Shown here: piece by piece, positions 42,713 to 48,268 of the stretch | How positions within the stretch are numbered: position 1 is the first letter of the stretch | Layout of the letters: the number at the start of each line of letters is the position of its first letter | DNA from: Bacillota bacterium | GTDB lineage: Bacteria; Bacillota; Clostridia; Oscillospirales; Ethanoligenentaceae | Direction: 5' to 3' | Assembly (NCBI GenBank): GCA_023391535.1 | Contig: JAEWAU010000036.1 | Coordinates: 1 to 48,268, forward strand | DNA: 48,268 nt | Notes under the pieces: model-generated | Told to the model about the DNA's origin: nothing | The model's input: only the letters and a program-made list of their open reading frames with translations | Database searches by the model: none | Position numbers and translations under genes: made by a program

Positions 42713-43882
42713 ATGAAAAGAAAAAAATGGGAAACGGGCGGCGCGCGCGCCGGGCACCTGGGGCAGGCGTTTGCGGTGCTGCTCACGGTGCTGGCAATGT
42801 GCGTGTGCGGCGTCATTATCGGCCGCAGTATGGAGGTTATGGCGGACGGAGGCCGCGGGCCGGCTGCCGTTGCGCTTACGTTCGTAGTGCTGTATCTGGG
42901 TGCCGTGCTGGCGGCGTTTTTGCAGATTGCCGTGCACGAGCTGGGGCATCTGGTGTGCGGGCTGCTCACGGGCTACGGGTTCGTGTCGTTTCGCCTGGCC
43001 GGCTGGATGATCGTAAAGCGGGAGGACGGGCTGAAGCTCAAACGCTTTTCGCTGCCGGGAACGGGCGGGCAGTGCCTGCTGTCCCCTCCCGAGCCCGAAA
43101 ATGGGCGCTTCCCGTACGCGCTCTACGATCTGGGCGGCGTGCTGTTCAATCGGCTTGCCGCCGCGGTGTCGTTCGCTCTGGCGCTTATTCCGTACGGCTT
43201 TTTCCCGGTTACGGCTTTTTGGCTGATCTCCGGAATCATCGGCGCCATGTTCGCGCTCACCAACGGCATCCCATTGCGCCTGAACTTGATGGACAACGAC
43301 GGCCGCAACGCGCTGGATTTGAAACGCGGCGCCGAGGCCCGGCGGTGCCTTCGCGCGCAGCTTCAAATCAACGCGGCCATGGCGTGGGGCGTGCGCCTGA
43401 AAAACATGCCGGACGAATGGTTCGCACCGCCGGCCGGAGAAGCGCGTCGGAGCTCCATTTGCGCCGCGGTGAGCGTATTCGCGTGCCTGCGGGAGATGGA
43501 CCGGCTGCGTTTTTCCTCCGCCGCGCAGATGGCGGAGGAACTTCTCGGCTCGGATGCCGGGCTTGCGGGCGTGCACCGGTATATTCTGGCCTCGCAGGTG
43601 ATTTTCTGCGAGCTTGTGGGCGAAAACCGCCCGGATGTTCTGGAAACCTACCGCACAAAGGGCTATCTGCGGTTCGAAAAGGCCATGCGCGGCGACCCTT
43701 CTATTCTCTGCGTGCGGTATGCCTGGGAGCTGCTCGCCAACCGGAACGAGCCGGCCGCCGAAGCGGTGCTCGCGCAGTTTGAGCGCGCGGCGAAAACCTA
43801 TCCGCACGAGAGCGAAATCGAATCGGACCGTGAGCTTCTCGCCTGCGCGGCGGCGGCTGGCGCCGCGGCAAACCGCGGGTAA
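42713..43882 (+). CDS. M50-like membrane metalloprotease-related protein
   Basis: This 389-aa protein has two hydrophobic segments (about 20-40 and 50-75). The second leads into 'AVHELGHLVCGLLTGYG', an H-E-x-x-H zinc motif typical of site-2-protease-like (M50) families. Further hydrophobic stretches around 'ALYDLGGVLFNRLAAAVSFALALIPYGFFPVTAFWLISGIIGAMFALTNGIPL' follow; D-L-G-G-V-L-F-N may supply the third ligand region. The soluble C-terminal half has helical repeats. A role in regulated intramembrane proteolysis is possible but unproven. The ATG at 42713 follows AAAGGA. The last residues (A-A-A-A-G-A-A-A-N-R-G) are encoded by a dispersed repeat, so the original C-terminus was probably altered. 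Confidence 0.72.
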   Translation: MKRKKWETGGARAGHLGQAFAVLLTVLAMCVCGVIIGRSMEVMADGGRGPAAVALTFVVLYLGAVLAAFLQIAVHELGHLVCGLLTGYGFVSFRLAGWMIVKREDGLKLKRFSLPGTGGQCLLSPPEPENGRFPYALYDLGGVLFNRLAAAVSFALALIPYGFFPVTAFWLISGIIGAMFALTNGIPLRLNLMDNDGRNALDLKRGAEARRCLRAQLQINAAMAWGVRLKNMPDEWFAPPAGEARRSSICAAVSVFACLREMDRLRFSSAAQMAEELLGSDAGLAGVHRYILASQVIFCELVGENRPDVLETYRTKGYLRFEKAMRGDPSILCVRYAWELLANRNEPAAEAVLAQFERAAKTYPHESEIESDRELLACAAAAGAAANRG

Positions 43883-43935
43883 ATTTGAGCGGAGCGATTT
43901 TTCCCGCCTGCGCGAAACGGATTTTTGGTGCAGAG
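43850..43935. repeat. Short palindromic repeat (family C), copy overlapping the M50 gene end
   Basis: This copy has GGCGCCGCGGCAAACCGCGGG and the shared continuation GTAAATTTGAGCGGAGCG, then CGCGAAACGG. The TAA inside the repeat is the stop codon of the M50-like gene. Confidence 0.72.
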
Positions 43936-43963
43936 TAGGCGTTTTGGAAGGATGTATAGAGAC

Positions 43964-45016
43964 ATGGCTGAATTTGACTTGAGTATAAATCCGGCTCAGA
44001 TCAAGGAAACCACAACCTGCTTTATCAATATTTTAGGGCAGTTCGAGGCAAAGCGCTTCCCGGTGCTTATCATCGGAAAGCAGAGCTACATGGTTTCTTG
44101 CTCAACAGAGACGTGTGTGGATTTGAAAACCGGTTTCTGCCATAATTTTCAAATTGGAAAATTTGATTCTATAGCGAAATCGTGCCATTTTATTATCGAA
44201 TGTAATCACGATTACGGAAGCGTCACCACGTCTTGTGGCGGGTACTTCACACACTCGACGGAAACATGGAAAACCAAACGCAAAGGGCAGGTTCTGATTG
44301 AAAACGACGTTTGGATCGGGCATGGAGCGACCATTTTATCCGGGGTTACGATTCATGACGGCGCGGTGGTCGCGGCCTGTTCCGTGGTGACAAAGGATGT
44401 TCCTCCCTATGCTATCGTAGGAGGAAACCCTGCCAAAATCATCAAATACCGGTTTCCGGAGGAACAGATCGAGAGACTGGAGACCATTCGCTGGTGGGAT
44501 TGGCCGGATGAGAAAATCACAGGGAATCTTGCGCATTTTAAGGAGCCGGTAGAACAGTTTACCGAACTCTTTTACGAAGAAGCGGCGCATTCCAAAAGCT
44601 CGGTTCCGGAGTTGAAGATACCACAAAAACCCAACACCTATTTGCTGATACCGGATTTTACTGATCCATATCCAGTTTGGGAAAAAGTCGTGACGGAATT
44701 CTGTGAAACCAACCAGTCCGGGAAAGGTCGGAGGCTGCTGATTTTTATTCCGGAGAGTGAAAATATTCAAGAGTATTTGGTTCAGCTGCAGGATATGGTG
44801 GCTTTATATCCGCAAGAGGCGGATATTTACGTATATATCGATAATCTGGAGGACATCCGTTCTGTCTTTAAACAGGCGGACTATTTCATTACGACACGAA
44901 ACATCAACACGGTTTTTTGGGCCGGATGTGCGGAGCAGTACGATGTCCGTGTGATATCCGGAGTCGATTTTCCCGTGTTTGATAACAGACCCTTCCCAAC
45001 AGGCACCCAACGGTAA
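43964..45016 (+). CDS. CatB-like hexapeptide acetyltransferase with an extra C-terminal domain
   Basis: This 350-aa protein has a left-handed beta-helix acyltransferase domain (about 1-190): 'GKFDSIAKSCHFIIECNHDYGSVTT', 'IENDVWIGHGATILSGVTIHDGAVVAACSVVTKDVPPYAIVGGNPAKIIKYRF', where NHDYGSVTT carries the catalytic-type His of the CatB/Vat family. About 150 further residues ('YLLIPDFTDPYPVWEKVV', 'ADYFITTRNINTVFWAGCAEQYDVRVISGVDFPVF') look like a Rossmann/GT-B-type half, perhaps from a glycosyltransferase; that is a weak inference. The codon use and base composition are clearly AT-richer than the neighbours, suggesting horizontal transfer. The acceptor is unknown; surface glycan or an antibiotic are possible. 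The ATG at 43964 follows GGAAGGA. Confidence 0.78.
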   Translation: MAEFDLSINPAQIKETTTCFINILGQFEAKRFPVLIIGKQSYMVSCSTETCVDLKTGFCHNFQIGKFDSIAKSCHFIIECNHDYGSVTTSCGGYFTHSTETWKTKRKGQVLIENDVWIGHGATILSGVTIHDGAVVAACSVVTKDVPPYAIVGGNPAKIIKYRFPEEQIERLETIRWWDWPDEKITGNLAHFKEPVEQFTELFYEEAAHSKSSVPELKIPQKPNTYLLIPDFTDPYPVWEKVVTEFCETNQSGKGRRLLIFIPESENIQEYLVQLQDMVALYPQEADIYVYIDNLEDIRSVFKQADYFITTRNINTVFWAGCAEQYDVRVISGVDFPVFDNRPFPTGTQR

Positions 45017-45101
45017 CGCAGCGCGCGGAGAGGCTTCGACGGAGCGCGGTTTCCTCTTGCGCTTTGGCTAATACTGGTATAGCATAAAGCGGGAGGGGTT
45101 T

Positions 45102-45644
45102 ATGATGCTTACAAACCTTCGCCGGGCCGCCGCATGCGCGTTGGCTCTGGCGCTGTTTTTGCTACCCGCCTGCGCCCGGGAGGATATTCCGTCCCTTACG
45201 GAAACGGAGAAAACCGAAATCGCGGGCACGGTGAAAAGCTATTACTCCGGGTTGGAAAGCGGGCAGTACGTCCGCGCGCTGGATTTATGTGACCTCAGCG
45301 CCGCAAACAACGATTCCGGCATGACGGTGGAAACGCGGGAGGCCTGCCTGCGGAAGCTCCGGCAAAATATCGTTTCGGAATTCCGGTTCGGTTCGATCGT
45401 GCCCTCGAACGGGAGCGCGGATGTCTACTGGGACCGGACCGACAAAACCTGGAATGTGCTTGTGAGCCTGCGGATGGCCTGCAAGGGAACCACGGAGCGG
45501 CTGGTAAACGAGACCGCGCAGCTGCGCAGAACCGACAACCGCTGGGAGATCGTGCGCCTGCAGAGCGCTGACCGTTACGCGGGCTACCGGGTCGGAAAAA
45601 TCCGGTTCGACACGGATGCGTTCGCGCAGGAATCTTCGGATTGA
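45102..45644 (+). CDS. Putative lipoprotein
   Basis: This 180-aa protein has a clear lipoprotein signal peptide: N-terminal 'MMLTNLRRAAA', a hydrophobic stretch and the lipobox L-P-A-C, so cleavage leaves Cys24 lipidated. The mature part is a small alpha+beta domain with 'VKSYYSGLESGQYVRALDLCDLS' near its start, reminiscent of DUF4878/NTF2-like accessory domains, but I do not recognise a specific family. It starts with ATGATG behind GGGAGGGG. The window's GC-rich base composition returns here after the acetyltransferase gene. Confidence 0.7.
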   Translation: MMLTNLRRAAACALALALFLLPACAREDIPSLTETEKTEIAGTVKSYYSGLESGQYVRALDLCDLSAANNDSGMTVETREACLRKLRQNIVSEFRFGSIVPSNGSADVYWDRTDKTWNVLVSLRMACKGTTERLVNETAQLRRTDNRWEIVRLQSADRYAGYRVGKIRFDTDAFAQESSD

Positions 45645-45649
45645 AGAGT

Positions 45650-45740
45650 TCTGGCGCCGCGGCAAACCGCGGGTAAATTTGAGCGGAGCGATTTTTCCCG
45701 CCTGCGCGAAACGGATTTTTTGGTTCAGAGGTGAAATCGT
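45650..45740. repeat. Short palindromic repeat (family C), copy that supplies the GNAT gene RBS
   Basis: This copy is nearly identical to 43850-43935 over about 70 bp (GGCAAACCGCGGGTAAATTT, GAGCGGAGCG, CGCGAAACGG). It ends in AGAGGTGAAATCGTC directly before the next ATG, as in the copy at 42549 (AAAGGTGAAATCGAC). Confidence 0.72.
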
Positions 45741-45741
45741 C

Positions 45742-46284
45742 ATGGCGGAAAAGCTTGCCGCAACGGGTCCGGCGCGGCCGGGCGCCGTCCGGATAGCGGA
45801 GCTTTTCGACGCGCGCGAAAAAAGCGCCGTGTGCGAAAGCATCCTGCGCGCGCTGCCGGAATGGTTCGGCATCGAGGAATCCATCGTGGAATACGCGCGC
45901 GATTCGGCGCATATGCCCTTTTACGCCGCGTTTGAAAGCGCCGCATTCGCAAATGCCGCGTCCGCGGATGCCGCGCCGTCGGGCTTTGTCGCGCTCAAGG
46001 AGCACAACGCCTGCACCGCCGAGCTTTACGTGCTGGGCGTGCGGCCGCAGTTCCACCGCCGCGGGCTCGGCTCCCTGCTTGTGGACGCCTGCGTGCGGCG
46101 CTGCCTGCAAAGCGGGCGCGAATTCCTCACGGTGAAAACGCTCGACGCTTCGCGCGAGAACGTGGCCTACGCCAAAACCCGCCGGTTTTACGCCGCGCTG
46201 GGTTTCCGCCCGCTCGAAGTGTTCCCCACGCTGTGGGGAGAAGAAAACCCCTGCCTGTTTCTCGCGAGGTACCTGAAAAAGTAA
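45742..46284 (+). CDS. GNAT family N-acetyltransferase
   Basis: This 180-aa GCN5-related acetyltransferase has motif A 'AELYVLGVRPQFHRRGLGSLLVDACV' with R-R-G-L-G-S for CoA pyrophosphate, then 'FLTVKTLDASRENVAYAKTRRFYAALGFRPLEVFPTLWGEENPCLFLARYL', typical of the C-terminal half of the fold. The 'WFGIEESIVEYARDSAHMPFYAAFE' N-terminus is that of GNATs acting on unknown small-molecule or protein amines. The ATG at 45742 uses an RBS contained in the family C repeat. Confidence 0.85.
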   Translation: MAEKLAATGPARPGAVRIAELFDAREKSAVCESILRALPEWFGIEESIVEYARDSAHMPFYAAFESAAFANAASADAAPSGFVALKEHNACTAELYVLGVRPQFHRRGLGSLLVDACVRRCLQSGREFLTVKTLDASRENVAYAKTRRFYAALGFRPLEVFPTLWGEENPCLFLARYLKK

Positions 46285-46323
46285 GCGCGCGGATGTTTGC
46301 CGCCGTCAGGTGCGCGCGCTTTT
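46283..46323 (+). terminator. Probable terminator after the GNAT gene
   Basis: AAGCGCGCG (46283-46291) pairs with CGCGCGCTT (46313-46321) around a loop of about 21 nt, followed by a short T-run. The stem starts within the stop codon. Confidence 0.45.
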
Positions 46324-46454
46324 GGAAAGCGGTTTCGCGCTCGGCTGCACCGTATCGGCGCTGTACCGGAAAGCAAAAAACGGATTCGAAGCGCCGGAAT
46401 CGCTCTGAAATCGCGCCGGAATCGCGGAAATATCGGCAAATACGCAGGAACTTC

Positions 46455-46483
46455 TTTACTATTTCGTCCGCGGGCATTATAGT
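46455..46483 (+). promoter_or_regulatory. Promoter of the EAL-domain gene
   Basis: TTTACT (46455-46460) and TATAGT (46478-46483) are 17 bp apart, about 60 nt upstream of the start used. Confidence 0.55.
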
Positions 46484-46545
46484 TAAGACAGGATGACGAA
46501 ATGCAAAAGCGGCGCCCCGGAGGCGGCGAGCGGATGGAGGATTTT

Positions 46546-47454
46546 ATGAGCAGCACGGTCGGAATTGACGAAATCATAGAAAAAGCCGAGGTTGAAACCT
46601 GGTTTCAGCCCGTAATCGATCTCAGCGCGGGTAAAATCGTCGGTTACGAGGCTCTTTCGCGCGGACCGCGCGACAGCGCGCTTTATATGCCGCAGGCCAT
46701 GATCGCGGAGGCTAAAAGCCGGGGCAGGATCGGCGAGCTCGACGCGGTGATGCGTAAAAAGGCCGTGGTCACCGCCGTGGAAAGCGGGATGCACGATTTG
46801 CTGTTCATCAACGTGGACCCCATCGCCGTGTGCGCAGACGAAGGAGACTGGGGCGAAACGGTGGTTTCCCATTCCTCCGATTTCGGCCTTCCGCCCCGGC
46901 AGGTGGTGCTCGAGGTCACCGAAAACAGCGCGCTGTGCGGGCTGGATCGGTTTTACGAGATGCTCCTGCGCTACCGGAGCGCGGGGTATTCCATCGCGTT
47001 CGACGGTATCAGCACCCCGCCGCAGCAGATCAGCATCATCGCGGAGGTGGCGCCGCAGTTTGTGAAGGTGAGCGGCCGCTTTGTGCGGCAGAGCGGGCCG
47101 GAAACGGCCCAAAAGATCAACTCCATCCTCACCGTGGCCCGCGCGGTGGGCTCGAAGATCGTTGCGGTGGGCGTGGAAACCCCCGAGGAGCTGCGCGCGC
47201 TGCGCGAGGCGGGCGTGGAACTGGTGCAGGGCAACCTGTTCGGCCGGCCCAGCAGCAAGCCGGAAGAGCTTTCCGAAGAGGCGCTCCGCCTGCTGCAGGC
47301 AGCCCCGCGGCCCGATGAGCCGCAGGAACAGGAACCCCAGCCGGCGGAACCGCAGCCCGAGAAGCCGCAGACTGAAGAACCGCAGCCCGAGAAACCGCAG
47401 CCTGAAGAGCCGCAGCCTGAAGAACCGCAAACTCAGGAACCCCAGCCGGAATAA
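46546..47454 (+). CDS. Degenerate EAL-domain protein with a Pro/Glu/Gln-rich tail
   Basis: The 302-aa protein has an EAL fold over about 1-245: 'WFQPVIDLSAGKIVGYEALSRGP' (E-A-L intact), 'LFINVDP' (Asn kept), 'VVLEVTENSAL' (Glu kept), 'YSIAFDGISTPPQQ' where the usual D-D-F-G-T-G is reduced to one Asp, 'QFVKVSGRFV' (Lys kept), 'VAVGVETPEEL' (Glu kept) and 'LVQGNLFGRP' (Gln kept). Loss of the second metal Asp suggests weak or no c-di-GMP hydrolysis, so it may act as a receptor or scaffold. The C-terminal roughly 45 residues are E-P-Q-P repeats. The start is the ATG at 46546 with GGAGG 5 nt upstream; ATGs at 46501 and 46534 are alternatives. Confidence 0.85.
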   Translation: MSSTVGIDEIIEKAEVETWFQPVIDLSAGKIVGYEALSRGPRDSALYMPQAMIAEAKSRGRIGELDAVMRKKAVVTAVESGMHDLLFINVDPIAVCADEGDWGETVVSHSSDFGLPPRQVVLEVTENSALCGLDRFYEMLLRYRSAGYSIAFDGISTPPQQISIIAEVAPQFVKVSGRFVRQSGPETAQKINSILTVARAVGSKIVAVGVETPEELRALREAGVELVQGNLFGRPSSKPEELSEEALRLLQAAPRPDEPQEQEPQPAEPQPEKPQTEEPQPEKPQPEEPQPEEPQTQEPQPE

Positions 47455-47457
47455 ATG

Positions 47458-47493
47458 CGCGCCCCGGAATTTCAGACTCCGGGGCGCGTTTTT
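47458..47493 (+). terminator. Intrinsic terminator after the EAL gene
   Basis: CGCGCCCCGGA and TCCGGGGCGCG form an 11-bp perfect stem with a 9-nt loop, followed by five T's. It starts four bases after the stop codon. Confidence 0.92.
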
Positions 47494-47564
47494 ATGGGTT
47501 TGAAGATTCCCGTTTTCCATCGGCGAAAAGGTTAAGCGAAGAACCGGATCAACGAAGAACCGGA

Positions 47565-48203
47565 TCAGAGGAAGATGTAGGCCAGCGCGAGCAGGAGCAT
47601 CCGGTCCCCGTTATCCCGGAACAGCAGGTAGAGCAGAACCAGCAGGATGATCTGGTCGTTCTCGAGCGGGAGCGCCCGGCTTGGGCCGAGCAGGGAAAAC
47701 AATCCTCCGGCCGGGCCCGAAGGCGGCGGGGAATCCGGTTCGCCGTGTGCCGGTTCGCTGTGCGGCGGCTCGCCGGAAGGCGCTCCGCCGTGGGGAACAT
47801 TGCTGTGGCGCGCCGCGTTCGGGGGCGGCGCGCCCGGAAAATTGCCGTGCAGGGGCGGCTCTTCGCGGTTCGTCCCGTTGCGGGTTGGCTCGCCGTGGCT
47901 TGCTTCGCTGCGGTTCGTCCCGTTTCTGCTTGCTTCGCCGTGGCCAGCCTCGCTGCGGTTCGTCCCGCTGCGGTTTGGCTCGTCGCGGTTCGCTTCGCCG
48001 CGGTTGGTCCCGCTGCGGTTCGCTTCGCTGCGGGCCGTTTCGTTCGGGACTTCCCCACCCCGATTCGGCTCGCCGCTTTCAATGTGCATTCCGGCGTTCT
48101 CCAGCGTGTCGCGGGCGCGCTGCTGCATTTCGCGCACGCGCCGGATGGCCTCCTGCTGCATGGCGATGAAATCCTCTTCCGATTCCGGGTTTTCCCTGGG
48201 CAT
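47565..48203 (-). CDS. Hypothetical repeat-rich protein with C-terminal membrane segments
   Basis: The 212-aa protein has a short N-terminal helix (1-40, 'EEDFIAMQQEAIRRVREMQQRARDTL'). Next comes a disordered region (about 45-125) of degenerate 5-6-residue units such as N-R-S-G-T-N-R-x-E-A, and a Pro/His/Gly-rich stretch. Two short hydrophobic helices close it: 'DQIILLVLLYLLFRD' and 'GDRMLLLALAYIFL'. I do not know its function. The paired C-terminal helices recall small Firmicutes membrane proteins of unknown role. The ATG at 48203 follows AAAGGAG. It points toward the EAL gene. Confidence 0.7.
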   Translation of the reverse strand: MPRENPESEEDFIAMQQEAIRRVREMQQRARDTLENAGMHIESGEPNRGGEVPNETARSEANRSGTNRGEANRDEPNRSGTNRSEAGHGEASRNGTNRSEASHGEPTRNGTNREEPPLHGNFPGAPPPNAARHSNVPHGGAPSGEPPHSEPAHGEPDSPPPSGPAGGLFSLLGPSRALPLENDQIILLVLLYLLFRDNGDRMLLLALAYIFL

Positions 48204-48232
48204 GGCGCTCCGCTCCTTTCCGCCCCTATCCC

Positions 48233-48268
48233 GGGGGGGGGGGGGGTTTTTTTTTTTTTTTTTTTTTT
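48233..48268. other. Poly-G then poly-T run at the window end
   Basis: Fourteen G's followed by twenty-two T's end the sequence. This is most likely a sequencing or assembly artefact at a contig edge rather than genomic sequence. Confidence 0.8.

Noticed and set aside
48233..48268. Poly-G/poly-T as a biological tract
   Set aside because: Long homopolymers at the very end of the window are typical of sequencing or assembly artefacts.
1..48268. tRNA or rRNA genes
   Set aside because: No cloverleaf-like segment or rRNA-like sequence was noticed on either strand.

Overview
This 48.3-kb window is a chromosomal replication-origin region from a GC-rich, spore-forming member of the Firmicutes. It is most likely a clostridial gut-type lineage such as Oscillospirales, but that placement is inference. 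The evidence is the conserved Bacillus/Clostridium origin gene order, a SpoVT sporulation regulator, Firmicutes-type RemB, Noc and parS, strong GGAGG ribosome-binding sites, and frequent TTG/GTG starts. The 3' end runs into poly-G then poly-T, so it is probably a contig edge.

Left of the origin (1-21.3 kb) almost everything points left. From the origin outward the order is rpmH, rnpA, yidD, yidC, jag(khpB), mnmE, mnmG, rsmG, cdd, (dcd on the other strand), noc, parA, parB and an acyl-ACP thioesterase. The translation/transcription operon rimP-nusA-ylxR-ylxQ-infB-rbfA follows. Two perfect 16-bp parS palindromes, one 15/16 site and one degenerate site lie between parA and mnmG, next to two ParB paralogues (Spo0J type and Noc).

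The origin sits between dnaA and dnaN. It has a cluster of DnaA-box-like 9-mers (23361-23591), a DnaA-trio-like run of CTN triplets (23596-23610) and a pyrimidine-rich unwinding stretch. Rightward come dnaN, yaaA, recF, remB, gyrB and gyrA.

Beyond gyrA (31.4-48.2 kb) lie spoVT, zapA with an upstream promoter-terminator module, a U32 peptidase-family protein, dut, maf, and a polyamine pair. The pair is an E. coli-type speD followed by one ORF that fuses a SpeA-like PLP decarboxylase to spermidine synthase. After that come accessory genes: an M50-like membrane protein, a low-GC CatB-like acetyltransferase, a lipoprotein, a GNAT, a degenerate EAL protein and a repeat-rich membrane-anchored protein.

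The most unusual content is non-coding. A family of roughly 1.0-1.1-kb modular elements occurs in three full copies (565-1655, 10108-11052, 31515-32652) and two partial copies (14235-14520, 38566-38990). Arms built of about 57-bp modules and a conserved hairpin lie in inverted orientation around a GC-rich core with a further long hairpin. The elements are intergenic and show no transposase. Shorter palindromic repeat families occur between the accessory genes. Two conserved genes, rnpA and mnmG, appear to lack any ATG/GTG/TTG at the conserved N-terminus and carry ATC there instead.
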